A stretch of 64,000 nt of DNA from NCBI GenBank assembly GCA_028622995.1, contig JAJQJQ010000022.1, positions 2,728,001 to 2,792,000 of the forward strand, read 5' to 3'. The notes beneath the pieces were generated by a model. It saw nothing but the letters and a program-made list of their open reading frames with translations. It did not search any database and had not been told where the DNA came from. Numbering within the stretch: the first letter of the stretch is position 1; the number at the start of each line of letters is the position of its first letter. Origin of the DNA: Panagrolaimus kolymaensis (lineage: Eukaryota; Nematoda; Chromadorea; Rhabditida; Panagrolaimidae). Positions 25,101 through 38,100 of the stretch are shown piece after piece. Made by a program: the position numbers and the translations under genes.

Positions 25101-26396
25101 TCATTAATGAATGACATTCGAATTTCTTTGATACTACATATCGATGGTTCTAGGCAATGGCGATAATGGTGGTAAGAGTAGTGGCAGCTGACCTTTTTTT
25201 CTTAAATTTTAAAAGCTAATAATGGCCCGGATTAAAAAAAAATTCTTTTTGATTGACTTTAAATTTTAAGGATTGAAACATGTGTGATTTTAGAGTTTTA
25301 TAAAAAATCAAAATAAATAAATATATGAGTCATAATCACCCCATTTTTTATCCAGGGATAAGTATCACGTTCTTATTTTAAAATTAAAAGTTTCCAGGCA
25401 TCGTCTTGAAAATTAGTAAACTTAATAATTTTGACTTTCTCATTATTTTTAGTTGCTTTTTTGGTAAACGTGTGTTTTATCAAAACAAAAAACATTGTCC
25501 TCTTCCTATGTTATAATATAGTATTTTTTCATCAAAGCCCTTGATTAACCATTCAAAAATCTTTTTTTTAAATTCATTTATGCATAGTTAAAATATAACC
25601 ATCACCAACCAAATTTACACACATTAACCTTATTCTTTTTCGATAAAAATTTTTTTTATTTTGATACTTTTTTATTTTTAAATCCTCTCTTTCTCGTTTT
25701 AATAACACTAATAACAATTTTTTATATTTCTCTAATATTTTCACACTTTTTCGAACAATTTTACGGATTGTATTTGATGGAGTGGAATGAAAAAGTGCAA
25801 CGCCACCATTGCTGCCGTTAATAAAGAGGCAAAGCAAAAAGGAAGGTAAAAATAAAATGAAGTGTCGTCGTCGGGGAATAGAAAGGGCAAAGCCACACCG
25901 CCGCCATATATTTTCTTGCAAAAATATAATATTAAATCTTTTTATTTTTTGATAATTATTATTTTTCAGGAAATAAATTAATGACCGGTGACAGACAGCA
26001 ACCAAGGGAGCGCGAAAAAAAAATATTATAGTTTTTCTCATCCAAAATTTATGCAATAATTTTTATATTGGGTTTTTCTTTTTTTGTGGATTACTTCAAA
26101 ATTTGATGTTATTATTTTTAAGTGTTTATTAAAAAAATTGTTAATTGGGTTAGTGTGGTTGAGAAGAGAAGAAGAAGATCCACAAACACCGCCATTCCCT
26201 GCTGCTGGCGTTCCTTTTTTTTCATTTGAATCCCAATATTGGGCTGCTGCTCCTGCTATTCGCGCGAACAATCCATCTATCGTTTTTATTGCAATTCCAA
26301 TTGAAAAATAAAAAATTACAATCGTTCCCAAAAATTTTTTTTTGCTAATCTGGTTTTTGTTTTTGTCATTTCCCTTTAGATGATGGGTTTTTTTTT
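22143..26396. other. gene-poor noncoding interval
   Basis: About 4.2 kb of AT-rich DNA. One feature stands out: an imperfect hairpin at 23794-23830, with arms of about 15 bases (AATAACTTCAT facing ATGAAGTTATT, loop GGAG). Frames such as 23310-23630 are A/T-run artefacts. No exon with paired splice sites and a recognisable product was found. Confidence 0.5.
23794..23830. repeat. short inverted repeat (hairpin)
   Basis: Arms of about 15-16 bases with one unpaired T and a 4-base loop. Function unknown; possibly chance in AT-rich DNA. Confidence 0.5.
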
Positions 26397-26404
26397 GTTA
26401 TAAT
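26397..26404. repeat. left 8-bp target-site duplication of second hAT-type element
   Basis: GTTATAAT, identical to the copy at 27084-27091. Confidence 0.75.
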
Positions 26405-27083
26405 TAGGGATGGGCAGCGATGCCTTTAACGCTAGTGTTCCCCGTCTTTTTTTTTCGTCAACGCTAGCAAAAAAGGCAAAAAAACATTTTTTTGGGTTCG
26501 AGTTCTCTCATATATTTTTAGACCTTATTTTTTATGTAGATCCCAAATATGTTAATATTAGCATGGGTTCTTATTCGACAGTAGCCTCAAACGAGTAAAA
26601 AAATCAGCTTTTTAATTATTTAACCCCTCAATCAATCCCAATCAAAGATGGGACTAATACTACAAGATGCAGAATTAAATTCTGCATCTATAGCTCAAAG
26701 GAAAATCAGGCGCCATCAAGCGCCGAAATACTTTTAGTCAAAAAACTAATGAAATGATTGAAAAAAATGTTTTTTTGATTGAAAAATTCATTTTTGATTT
26801 GAAAAAGACATTTTGGCATTAGAAGTCAAACAGCAAACCCTTTGACAAAGCTCTTTTGCAAAGCAAAAAGCTCTTTTTCAAAGCAAAAAAGAAGAAAAAC
26901 AAGAGTGTTCCCTATTACGAAAAAAATGCAATTTTTAGAAATTTCAATTGCGTATTTCATTTATATTTTAATTGAATTTTGTTTTTTCGTTAATTCAAAA
27001 GTTATTTCAATTGAGCTAACTTATCTTTTGAGACAAAAATCAAAAAATTCTATCGATTCTGTAAAAACCGCTGCCCATCCCTA
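26405..27083. mobile_element. non-autonomous hAT-type MITE (679 bp)
   Basis: Bounded by perfect 15-bp terminal inverted repeats, TAGGGATGGGCAGCG, and flanked by the 8-bp direct repeat GTTATAAT on both sides. The 8-bp duplication and the GGGATGGGC ends point to the hAT superfamily. Inside there are two AACGCTAG direct repeats close to the left end, a perfect 11-bp-arm palindrome at about 26668-26690 (GATGCAGAATT and its complement around one A), and short tandem AAAGCTCTTTTTCAAAGC-like repeats toward the right. No transposase is encoded. It differs from the element at 2180-3166, so at least two hAT families have been active. Confidence 0.85.
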
Positions 27084-27091
27084 GTTATAAT
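27084..27091. repeat. right 8-bp target-site duplication of second hAT-type element
   Basis: GTTATAAT, identical to the copy at 26397-26404. Confidence 0.75.
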
Positions 27092-30000
27092 ACCACTTAA
27101 AAACATGCCATCGTCTGCTTCGGATTAGTTGGGCTATTGGCTGCACTGTTCCAACTGCAACAGAGACAGAAGCATCATTCGATTATGAAATGAGAAAAAA
27201 AGAATGGATCATAAAAAAAGAAAAATGAGCTAATAATTTTCATATTTTTTTTATTAGTTTTGTTTTTTAAAAAATGATAGTTGACACCCAGGCTAAAATT
27301 GATTCTGGTCACTAATTTCCATCGTTTCCGGTGAGTATTAAATAAAAGTGATATCTATGGAACGAATGCTTTTCCAGAAAGCTTTAAAAATAAAAAAAAT
27401 CTGGTGAATCATTACTGATTTTTAGTGATTTTTTTGGAAGGAAATAAATTGTAAACAATCCGGGTTTACTCATTCACAGTGCGCTGCCTACCACAATCAG
27501 CACAGAAATATTTAGAAGCCATGGAAGCTGAATCATAGCCTTGCAATGGCCATGTTTTTGTTTACGGCTACATTTTTTTCTTGTTATGCTGATCATGAGC
27601 TCACTTGATTTTTGGCGGCTATAAAAGAAAATTCACAATGGAAGACAAGGCATCATACTTGAACTTTGATGAATGCTTACAATGGCTGCATTTATTAATG
27701 ACCTTCTTTCATCAAACTCTTAATTTTTTATATATTTGTCTTTTGCTTTTACTGACCATAAATTTTCGGACTAAAAATACTTGTGGCTTTTCGTATTACT
27801 TTTTCCTAAAAAAAACTTTCTCTATGTCTCTTGTTGATGATGATGATGGCGTTTGTAGAAGAAGTAAAAAAATTCAATGACCCTTGCCCACTTTCTTTTT
27901 CTTTGACAAAAAAAGCTATAATTCTTTGTTAATGATAGTCAATGCTAAAGGCGAAATGCCACATGTGGCAAGCACCCAAACTGATAGATATATACTCTCC
28001 GCCCATTTCTATGACTTTGGGCTGTGCTACAACAACAACAACCACCATCTATCTCTCTCTTCCAACTCCAACATAAAAAAGCGCAAAATAGACGTTTCAA
28101 TTATTTTTTTTATTGAAGCCTAAAATAGCTGCAGTTTTGAGAGAATTTTAAACTCAAAAACAATACTACTTTTTTTTTAATTTTTACTTTTCCATTTTGA
28201 AATGGAGAGAGGTGTTAGCAATTAACGGCTTATACTCTCATCTTAGTTCGCCTGCTTTTCAACCAAGAGGCAAGCAAGCAGTACCGATCCTGGCAATGAA
28301 GAAAGTAGCAAGCTTGCGGGAGGAATGAAGAAAAGAGGGAGGATGCTTGCTTCACTTTTCTTCTTTTTGTTTCACAAAAAGGCATTTGTTTCATTTAACT
28401 ATCGTCTTCTTCTTTTTGGGTTATCTCTTACTCACATCCTCCAAAACAGCAAAAAACCTATCTTTCGAGGATGGGCCTTTCCTTTGTTTTTTTCGTTGCA
28501 TTCAAAAATAGCAATCGAATGAGCAGCATCAGCAGTAGCAGCAAAGCCGAAAAGAAGACAACTGCTCGCTCGCTCGCTTCCCTCTGTTGTTGTTGTTATA
28601 TTCTACCATTTTCCTTTTTTATATTTTATTCTGGAAGTCTTTTTTCTTGGATAAATGTCATTTTTTCTGTCTTTCTGTCATTTGGTAGATTGGAAAATGG
28701 CCAACCGCCAAAAAGCGCAAGTGAAGAGCGAAGGAAGAAAGAATAAAGGAGCGGAGATCAAAATAGTCGTCGTCATGTATTCTTCTTCATCTTCATGCTT
28801 TCATGTTGGCTACACGCTAACCACTATACCAAAAACAACAACAACAAAACACAGACATTCATGCCAAAAATATATTTATATTTTCATTTATTTGACTCTT
28901 TTTTTGCTTTTAACAAAATTTTATAAATAATAATAATATCATCGCTATGACAACCAACGCTCTCGCGCTCGCGCCGTGGTTAATTTAAAATTAGATGCCG
29001 GTTGTGTTGTGTTTTTGTGGAGTGAGTTGAGTTTATTAACGCATAAATACCCAGGTTTGAAAAGAGGATGGATGGAAGAGGGATTCATTTATTTCGTCCT
29101 TGCATTCGCTCTATTTTTTTCGATCTTTAGAAAGCGGCTTTAAAATAAAAATGACCTCCCATTTCATAATTACCCCCATAAATTAATAGCTCTCCAGTAT
29201 TCTTCTCCCTCTTCGCTTCCCTTATTCCCAATTTTATTCTTCACTCATTTTTATGCCAGCTTTGCAGCAGCAGCAGTAGCGAGCGACACCAGCAACTGCG
29301 CTGCTCTGCGACTTACCGTAATCTCCATCTCCCTTCCTTTTTTTTTTTGCTCCTTTGCTTTTTGAGTGAACCTTTTTTTTCATCTCTTTTTTGAGTTTAA
29401 AAAAAGTTGCGAAAATTGTCTTTGATTTTTAAACAATTTTTAAATAGAAAAAAAATATCCATTAACGCTCTCGTTTTATTTATTTCCTTAAAATTGGTGA
29501 TGGTGTGGCACTTCACTTAACTTTTTTTGTTTGTAAGAAAAAGAAGGTAGTCAATGTCTCCATTGTTGAGGACCAAATGTACATACACCAAATTTATTTT
29601 ATTTTTTCATCCATAAATTGGTCGTCGTCGTCCACTTCTTTATTCTTCTTCTACTACTTGCCCTCTCTTATTCAAGGTCAATCTGAGGCAATCGGTTTCC
29701 TTTCCTCCTTCTTTTAAAGAATGAATGATTCATTCATTTTTATCCAAATTTTTTATTTTCGGTTCTTAATGTAAAAAAGAAGTCAAAGATGTTTCCTTGT
29801 TTGATTACTCTTTTCCATTTATTAGTTAGTTACTTTAAAATTGTTTGATTTTCAAATGTGGGCTTTCTTTTCCGATCAAAAAAAATATATTAATTTCCAA
29901 TATCGCGGTGGCAATAATAAAAAAGGAAGGGGAAGTTCATTTTTGGAGCAACACAACAAATATTCAAATCACGCCTTCATCATCATAGTTTGTTATTCAA

Positions 30001-31072
30001 GGTCAGAAACAGAGTCCCGGAAATTTTTCGAGCCATCGACGAGAGATACTTTTCCGAAATAAAAAAATTTGAATATACGCATAGTTTCTATTCTTTTTAT
30101 TTTATTTTTGGCGGTCATTGTCCTTGAAATTATGTTTGTAAAAACTATACATCTCTCTTTATTATTTATTCGATGCGATTTTTTTTGGAAGTTTTGACCA
30201 TCGCCTTTTTTTCTTCCATAGTATTCAGCCTCTAGCAATCTGCTTTTTTTTGGTGATCTTTTTGGCAGGTGCCCAAACGCGAAGAAGAAGATCCTTTTGC
30301 ATGCCAGAGCCCTCTCGTGATGCGAAGAAGACTGCCATTTCGTGTTTTACCAAATATCCAATCCGCTTCGATCCCACATTTTCTTCTTTTTTGTTTTTGT
30401 CAAAAAAATTTTTTTTGAAAAGGGCACCTTCTGGCGTCTTCCTAACATACAAAAGAAAAATAAAAGCCCGCGCGAATGTTGTCTTCATCTTGAATCCGGG
30501 TTTATGGCCAAACATCGTCCATCGTCGCCAGCTGCTCAGTGAGATCCATCCTTTAAAAAAGTGCCGCAAAAAAGACTTTTTCTTTTCATTTTGAAAATTT
30601 GTTTATTCTTTGAAAAACTGTTTCAGCTTTTTGTTAGATAAAAGTTGATGATCGATGGATGTCTCTCTCCATCCTAATCATCACTTCTTCTTTTTTTTTC
30701 ACCCACGAAACAAAGGATTGTTTTCACATTTGTCGCTAAATATCTTTTTTACTTGGATGACTCAAAGCTTGTTTATGCTTAGTTTCATTTCCGGTGTGTT
30801 TGTGTGCCATCATTCATTTATTTTTAAAATAAAAGAAAGAAAATTTTGATCTTTTCTTTCGTCTAAATTGCCGAAAAATTTTTTAATGCGTGTAAAAAAA
30901 GAATGACCTTCAAATTTGCGAATTCTTTTTTTTTTTTTTGCTACTGCCGCGATAAACAACCCTGTGTTTATAACGAATGTATGAACTCAAAATAATTGTG
31001 ACTCATTTCTTTGCAGTGAACCTTATTTTTTAATTTCTCGTTGCCTTCTACTGCTACTGCTGCTGTGAAATC
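27092..31072. other. gene-poor interval upstream of the aquaglyceroporin
   Basis: About 4 kb with many GAAGAAG, CATCATC and CAACAAC short repeats and A/T runs. Overlapping frames on both strands at 30225-30594 have no family features. The final part must contain the aquaglyceroporin promoter and 5' UTR. TTTGCAG at about 31012-31018, 54 bases before the ATG, may end a 5' UTR intron or be a trans-splice site. Confidence 0.45.
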
Positions 31073-32134
31073 ATGGTGGAACAGGTTACCTGGGTTGACC
31101 GCGTTCGAGTTAAGGTTGGAGTTAAAAATGAATTGCTCCGTGCCGCTCTTGCTGAATTCTTTGGAACCTTACTTTTGGTTCTCATCATCACTGCCGTCGT
31201 TGCTCAAAATGTCATTCCTAAAGCTGGATTTGGCAATACTATGATTGGAGGTAGATATATAGATAAATAAATTAACTTACTCGATTACTAAAATAAATAA
31301 TTTTAGTCAATGTTGGTGTTGCCCTTGGTATCGTTTTTGGTATTGCTGTTTCGGCTAGAGCCAGCGGTGGCCATATCAATCCTGCCGTTACCGTCGCCTT
31401 CCTCACTCTTGGAGCCATCAAGCCTCTTCGAGCTATCGTTTACATCTTTGGTAAAAATTTAAAAAATAATTTTAAAGATTTAATAAGAAAAAAAAAATTT
31501 CAGCCCAAGTTGTTGGTGCATTTTTTGGCGCTATGTTGACTTACTTCGTCTATTGTGATGCCATCAATGTTTTCGATGGTGGTGTTCGACGTGTAACTGG
31601 AACCAAGGCCACTGCTCACATCTTTGCTTCATACCCAGGAGCTCATCTTGGCTGGTGCAACGGTTTATTTGATCAAATCATCGCCACTGCCCTCTTCGTT
31701 CTCGTTGTTGTTCACACTGTTGACCGCCGCAACCACTACCCTGTTTGGGTTCAACCATTCGTTATTGGATCCTCCTTCCTCATGATTGGAACTGCATTTG
31801 CTTTCAACTGCGGATATCCTCTCAATCCTGCTCGTGATTTTGGACCACGTCTTTTCACTCTCTTCCCCTATGGCGGACAAGTCTTCTCATTCAACGATTA
31901 TGGATGGTTCTGGATCCCAATTGTTTGTTTATATCCACTTCTTTTTTCGTTGATTATATTTGTTTTAAATTTTAGGTCGGACCTCTTCTTGGTGGAGTCC
32001 TCGGAGCTCTTCTCTACCATCTTTTCATTGGATTCCATACCCCAGCTGAAGATTATGAAGTTGTTGCCACTCGTGAACTTCATCCTATTACCGAAAAAGT
32101 TGTCACTGAAGAACATGTTGTTTTGAACCCTTAA
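31073..32134 (+). CDS. aquaglyceroporin (MIP family channel)
   Basis: Membrane channel for water, glycerol and similar small solutes. Four exons: 31073-31250, 31307-31450, 31504-31922 and 31976-32134, giving 299 aa, the usual size of the family. Six membrane helices can be followed. The first pore loop has GHINPAVT at about residue 78. The second has YPLNPARDFGPR at about 211; the Asp after NPAR is the mark of the glycerol-permeable subfamily (AQP3/7/9/10, GlpF). The protein ends with a hydrophilic tail of about 35 residues rich in Glu and Val. The start is preceded by a T-rich acceptor 54 bases upstream. AATAAA occurs at about 32483, rather far downstream. The codons are richer in C than the surroundings, which suggests high expression. 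Confidence 0.93.
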
Positions 32135-35100
32135 AAAGTAGCAGCAGCCGCTTTGCTTGATTTCTTCATTGAATGCCAGACCTCTTTTTTGATTAAAAAA
32201 ATCTTCCTGCCGCTTTCTCCTTCCGCTGAGAATCTCGTTTTTATTATTTTCTAAGCTGTTTTTTTTATATCCCATCGAAATGCGTAATTTTAATCAAGCG
32301 ATTATTAAGTTTCTATTTTAGTATAATTTATAAGATTTTCTCTATAAACTCGCGCATATTTTTTAAAGGTACATTTCCGTCCAGTACATTATTCTTTCTT
32401 TATAAGACAGTATTTTTAGACTTGATTATTGGTAGATTTATAATTTTGTTAAAATTTAATTGTCTGTGTTTTAAAAGCTTAAAATAAATTAATTGAGCGC
32501 GAAACAAAGTGATTTTCAAACATGGAGTTGGTTGTAATATGACATCAAATCCCTCGATAACAAGCTGGTGTAAATATGTCTTAATTGAAAAAATTATTTC
32601 AACGTCTTTTTTTATCACATAATTTTAAAACAATGGAATGTTTCTATGAACCATGATGGGCCACAAAATGTAACTTTTGTTTTTCAATTGAATGAATACA
32701 ATGACGAAAGGAAAAATAACAAACAAGATTTGAAAAATGACGGTTTTTTGATTGTTTTTGTTTGAAGTAAAAAATAAAATGGGTAATTCCGGTTTCGTCT
32801 TCTCCTTCTTTGGCAGCTCCGTTTTTTGGTGATTACGAAAGTAGCAGTGATGTCCAAAAAAACAATAAACACATTTTACAACAACAAAAAAGGTTAGAAT
32901 TTGGTTTTTTGAACGACCAAAATAGTGGTTGTATTTTGAGTTTATTGATGGGAAGGAAACGAGAGCAAAGAATTCCAGAGTCGTTTATTTTCGATGAAAA
33001 ATAAAAGTAATTTTTAGCCTTCCTTCAAATTAAACATGGAAAAGAAATTCCAAAACCCAAAAAAAGAATTTTATTTTTATGAGATTGCATTAAAATTTGT
33101 TTCTAAATTTAGAAAAGTCTTGAAGTAATTAATTTCTATTTTCTCATTACTCACGCACGCATAAATAAAAATAGAAGCAATTTGTTATTGATTTTTTGTT
33201 AGTAATGTTTGAGTCATCTAATTTTGGCGGCTATGAGTTAGTTAACCATATTTGATAAAAGTATGATTGCCATTATTAATGATTATTGTAAAATTTAATG
33301 GTTTTCTAAAGGTTTATTGTTTATAAATATGTAAAGTGAATATCATCGAAAAAAATTAGGTTCCAGCTTTAACTATTTAAGGAATGTTTTCAATGAGATT
33401 AAAAGAAATTTTTGCTAGTATCGTTGAAATAATCCATCTTGCAAGTTTTTTAGTTTTCGTTGCAAAGAGAGCGATAACCTTCAAAAAATTACACAAAAAA
33501 CAGCTACCAGCGATGGTATAACAAAAAAACGCCAACAAAAAATTATTTTTAGAAACACCAAAAATTTACTACTCCATCAAGCGCGAGAAATTATTGGAAG
33601 TTAAATGTCAAATAATTAATTAATTACATCGAGAGAAAAATGGACAGAAACTTTTGTATACCAAACTTTGTTCCTTTTTTAACTGATCACATGTTTACCG
33701 AATACAAAATAAACAGTATGTGCTTTTTAGAAAAATTTTTTATTGTTTTCTTTTGGTAAATTTGAACAGAGACCTTTGATGTTGTGGTTATATATTTTTG
33801 TTATTGACAAAATATGTTATCAAAACACTTGACGTAATCTTCTTCATTTACACGTAATTTTAATAAAAAATATGAAAGTTAACCAATAATTAAGGTCGAA
33901 TGAACACGAGATTAGAGATTATGCATCTCCGCAACAAAAAATGCTAAAAATGAATACAAAATTCATACCTTTATGCTCATGTGGTTACAGCAATTTTCTG
34001 ATTTTATTTTTTTTATCGATAATTCGGAATTAATTATGAAAAAAATAAAACAAGCTTTTGCAAAAAAAAAAGTTGCGAAGGGCAGGTTTTGACCAAATAG
34101 AAAGGATTACCAAAAAAATCTTTTGAAAGTTCTCCAATATTTTTAGAAGGATAGAATGTCATTGATTACGAAAAGAAACAAGAATATTATTTGGAAGTCG
34201 AATCCAAATTCAGCCCTTCTTCGCCTCTGCTAAGCGCTACTAAATGAAAAAAAATTTAAACTCAAGAAGTAAAAAATAATTCATTTTGAAATTCAAGAAC
34301 AAATTTTTTTAACCATAGCTTTCATTTAACACCATTAATGAATTCAGCTTTTTTGACCACATTATTACCTAAATTATTTTAATTTAAAATTCTTTAAAAA
34401 TATATGTCAAATGAAAATCGAATTCGCAAAAAATTTTCTCAAAACCATAGTTATATGTACATTCAACATTACCTAATTAGAGTAAATCCGCGATTTTTTT
34501 TTTCTCGTCAAAAGTAAGGATGAAGAAAAGAAAGTTAATTCTGAATCTATTTCTTCCTCGAACATTCTTTTTTTATTTCTTTTCATAAAAAACAATTTGA
34601 TCGACGTCAACAAATTGATGATGACCAAAAAAAAATAGAAGAAGAAAGAATTGTGTGATCGGTGACCATCTGACTTCGTTTTCTCTTTTTTTTGTTTTTT
34701 TCTTTCGTGCATTCTTGAATCTGTCTATTTTTATCAATAAAATCATGAACTCTTACTTACTCCACCTTTTTGGATGATGAAGAAGAATTTTTTTTGAATA
34801 TAAAAACCCAGCAAAAATGGTGTTAAATGTGTGATTAAAAACTAATCAGTCAATCTAAGTTTTTTTTCTTTTCAAATGTCTTTTTTGAGAAAGGCATTTT
34901 TTGTTGATCTCGTGTTAGTTAGTTTGATAAATGACCCAAATCGATGAAATATCAGCTGAATTGAAGAAAAGGATATGTGACCGGACAACGGCCTTTTACT
35001 GTTGGAATTCTATCAACTTTAATTATTTTTGATGATTTTTTTTAAACTTCTTTCGTGATTCACAAAACAAAAAATGAACTTACATTTTTTGTTGGAGGAG

Positions 35101-35250
35101 TAGGCGTGGTATCAAAGGCGTCAGAACGTCTCTGTTCTTTAAGTACATCTTCTGCGTGTGTTTGATCATCACCACCAAAAAAGGGTTTAAATAGTTGAAT
35201 AATTTCAAATATTTTTTCAGATAACAATCACTACCTTAAAAATCTAAAAG
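32135..35250. other. noncoding interval
   Basis: About 3.1 kb, AT-rich. Frames such as 34473-34712 are low-complexity artefacts. Just before the next gene there is TTTAAATAG near 35185 (TATA-like) and TTTTTTCAG at about 35211-35220, 30 bases before the ATG. Confidence 0.45.
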
Positions 35251-35820
35251 ATGTTTAAAAGCTTTGTATTTTTGGCTGCTCTCTGCCTTGCCGTTGTATT
35301 GGCTATGCCCATTGCCGAGGATCATGAACACGATGATGAACATGAAGATCATCCCGAAGTTGTAGCTGCGACTGAAACCCCTGCGGAATCTTTTGTTAGG
35401 GCGGACGCAGATGAAGATCTTACATTAAATTTTGATGAATTCCTTCACACTGAATTAAGCTATGTTCAAATGAAAAAAGCTGAATTTGATATGCTTGACA
35501 CTAATGGTGATGGTATTCTTTCATCTGACGAATATGCAGCATTTTATCAAAAGCACGAAGATGATAAAACTGATAACTCCAAAAAATATTATATTAGTCT
35601 TTTTAAAGAATTCGATGAAAATAATGATAAACAATTGAGCCCCACCGAAGTCAAACGAATCCTTTCCAAACGTTTCCTTCTTAAACCTCGTGATAATTTC
35701 GGCGAACTTTTTGCAAAGTTTGACAGCGACAACAATGGTGGATTGAACCTTGGTGAATATCAAAAGTTTGATCAAACTTTCCCCTTCTATGAATTAGATC
35801 CCATTCAAGTCGCTGTTTAA
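35251..35820 (+). CDS. secreted four-EF-hand calcium-binding protein
   Basis: Single-exon gene of 189 aa. Residues 1-18 form a signal peptide (MFKSFVFLAALCLAVVLA), followed by a His/Glu/Asp-rich stretch (EDHEHDDEHEDH) that could bind metal. Four EF-hand loops follow: DADEDLTLNFDE (about 52-63, Leu at the usual Gly position), DTNGDGILSSDE (about 82-93), DENNDKQLSPTE (about 118-129) and DSDNNGGLNLGE (about 153-164). Loops 2-4 have Asp at position 1 and Glu at position 12. The arrangement recalls secreted calmodulin-like or calumenin-like proteins, but there is no HDEL-type tail, so secretion is likely. A TATA-like TTTAAATAG stands about 65 bases before the ATG; AATAAA follows at 36069. Confidence 0.85.
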   Translation: MFKSFVFLAALCLAVVLAMPIAEDHEHDDEHEDHPEVVAATETPAESFVRADADEDLTLNFDEFLHTELSYVQMKKAEFDMLDTNGDGILSSDEYAAFYQKHEDDKTDNSKKYYISLFKEFDENNDKQLSPTEVKRILSKRFLLKPRDNFGELFAKFDSDNNGGLNLGEYQKFDQTFPFYELDPIQVAV

Positions 35821-36677
35821 AATGTTTATATTCAAAGGTTTTTAAAAAAGCCAAAACAACCAACCATTCCGGGTTTTGTACAAAAATATGATGATGCATA
35901 ATAGGGAAAGGTCTCAGAATTTTTTTAAAGGTTTGCTAAGTAAAACCTAATTTTTATCCAATTTGTTTGATGATGTTGTACAGTGTGCAGTTTTCTTTGT
36001 TTCTTTAGCAATAATTGTTGTTTGTTTAATAATATTTTTGTTTTTGGTTTTTTGCAATGTCGATTTCTAAATAAATAAATTAATTTACTTTATTGTTTCT
36101 CTTTTCAAAGAGTTATACAAAAACAAATTGAATTGTACTTTATTGCCAATTAATCTCTTTTTTTGTTAGTGGAAGTCTATTTACAAACCAAAAAAAATAA
36201 AGAAAAAAAATAAAGAAAAAAATAACAAAGAATTTTCGTTTGAATTCTTTACAAATTGCATGCAAAAAGGGCAAAGCCACCTGAAAAGAAAAAAAGGTGT
36301 TTGATCGAAAAACCTTAATTTTCAGAAATGTGAAGAAAAAAAGATAAAACTTTTAGGTTAAGTGAAACGAAAAAAAGTTGTGTTACATAACATTCGTAAA
36401 GAAAAGTGCGTTCAACTCGTTTTTTAAAGCCAAACTAACGCTTCTTCACAGTTTTCTGTTAGTAAAAATATTGCATATTTTATGAAGTTCGAACTTTATA
36501 CTGCTATAGTTTAAAATTTTCCCAAATTTGAAGCTTTGTTTGCCAGATTGATGATCTTTTTTATCTAACAAAAAAACGAACAAAATAAAAATATTAATAA
36601 ATTTATTAATCATTACAATAATCAAAATACAAATTGATGAAAACATAAATGCACATTTTGTTAATATTTTTGAAACA
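35821..36677. other. convergent 3' intergenic region
   Basis: Separates the EF-hand gene and the minus-strand membrane-protein gene. Contains AATAAA at 36069-36074 for the EF-hand transcript. A/T-rich, no other feature. Confidence 0.5.
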
Positions 36678-37184
36678 TTAAATTTGCATATTGACATTGA
36701 TTCCAATTTGAGGTTGATCATAAGCTGGTGGCGGTGGAGGAGGAGGAGGTGGTGGAGGTGGAGCAGAAATAACAACTGGAAGCGGTGGAGGAGGTCCATT
36801 TCCCTTTGATTTTTTTTTGATGCAGATGACTACGATGACAATAACCACGATAACACTGAAAACAAGTGAGTTAAAGGTTTGTAAATATTAACGTTAAAGA
36901 AAGAAAACTTACATGATTATAAAAACAATAGGAAGTGTAATCCATAACCATGTTAGAGATTTAACTTCGCTTACGGTACCATCATATTTTTCTTGATTTT
37001 GTTTGCTTCTTTGATGAAATTCTTTGTCCATTTTTTCGCTTCTACGATCAAATTTTTCACTATCTTGTTTACGTTGTCGTTCAAATTCAGCATGTTGATC
37101 ATCTGCCCAGTCTCCATATGCAGATCCAACAAAAATAATAAAAGCAAATAAAAAATAAGGAAGATATTTAGCAGCAGCCACCAT
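36678..37184 (-). CDS. type I membrane protein with proline-rich PPxY tail
   Basis: Two exons in reverse, 37184-36913 and 36855-36678, joined in phase 2, give 149 aa. Residues 1-24 are a signal peptide (to SAYG). Residues 25-75 are a highly charged, probably helical ectodomain with repeated (E/K)xFDRRSEKMDKEF-like segments and no Cys. Residues about 78-106 are one long hydrophobic helix (ITLPIVFIIIVIVVIVIVVI), followed by KKKSK. The tail is a polyproline run ending PPPAYDQP, that is, a PPxY motif of the kind bound by Nedd4-type WW domains, plus SH3-type PPPLP. Layout recalls WBP1/Shisa-like adaptors, but no homology is claimed. No known family. Confidence 0.7.
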
Positions 37185-38100
37185 TTTGACGAAGTTTGCT
37201 TCGTTTGATTGAAACAGCTAACACTGTTCGAGTCAAAATAAATTCATCAACATAAAACAAAAATTTACATATCCTTGATTTTTATTTCGTTATTAGCTAA
37301 ATGATAAAATTATTCAGTTCAAATGCAAATTTTTATTAAACTATGATACTTAAAATAAAGTCTAGCGATTTAAAAGCTGGTTATGGTAAGAAGATACACT
37401 TTAAATTGACAAAAGTATGTCTTGAAATTAATTTTGTTAGCATAAAAAACTGAAGTTTATATAATTGATAAACTCACATACGGAATAAAAAATATTTCTT
37501 AATGATTTGTTCATAAATGATATAGCGATTGTTGTATTTATTGTTGAATTGTCGTTTGATTTTCTTTCCTTGTTTTTGTCAGTAATAAAGCTACATCATT
37601 TTCTCGAAGTTGGAGCTTGAACTTCCGATATCCTTACCATTTATCTCTCTATCATTTAAAAGTTTTATTTGAATTCCAAAAAGCCCCATTTAGATTTTCT
37701 TTAATGATTACCCAAAATATTACTGATTAACTCAGGGAGAAAAGGTAAGCAAAATTTAGATTATTCTATTTATTGTAAACTCGAAAGCGTTTTAGGAATT
37801 TTTAAAAGGTTAAAATTTAAAAATATTTACACATGAAAAAAAGTTTTGGAGGAAGTTTCCACAAAATTGTAGAGGTTTCGTATATAAAATGGATTACAAA
37901 AATGGACCCATGGCTGACGACTTTTATTTTTATCTTCCACGACTTTGGTAGAAGAAATATAAGAGTTTCAGCTTAGAATATGTAACATATTTTGTTAAAT
38001 GATGTGCTTTGATTCCATTTGCTCTCTAGTTTTTTTTCTTCACTATTCGTTACCCGCTGAACACTTTACCGAATCCCATAAAAATAAGCAGTATAATACA
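37185..38100. other. noncoding interval
   Basis: About 0.9 kb between the PPxY protein's start and the 3' end of MED4. A/T-rich, no recognised feature. Confidence 0.5.

Noticed and set aside
26038..26331. Frames on both strands before the second MITE
   Set aside because: No family features and not connected by splice sites to other exons.
30225..30594. Opposed 114-codon frames on both strands
   Set aside because: Neither shows a recognisable domain, splice context or start environment; likely chance.
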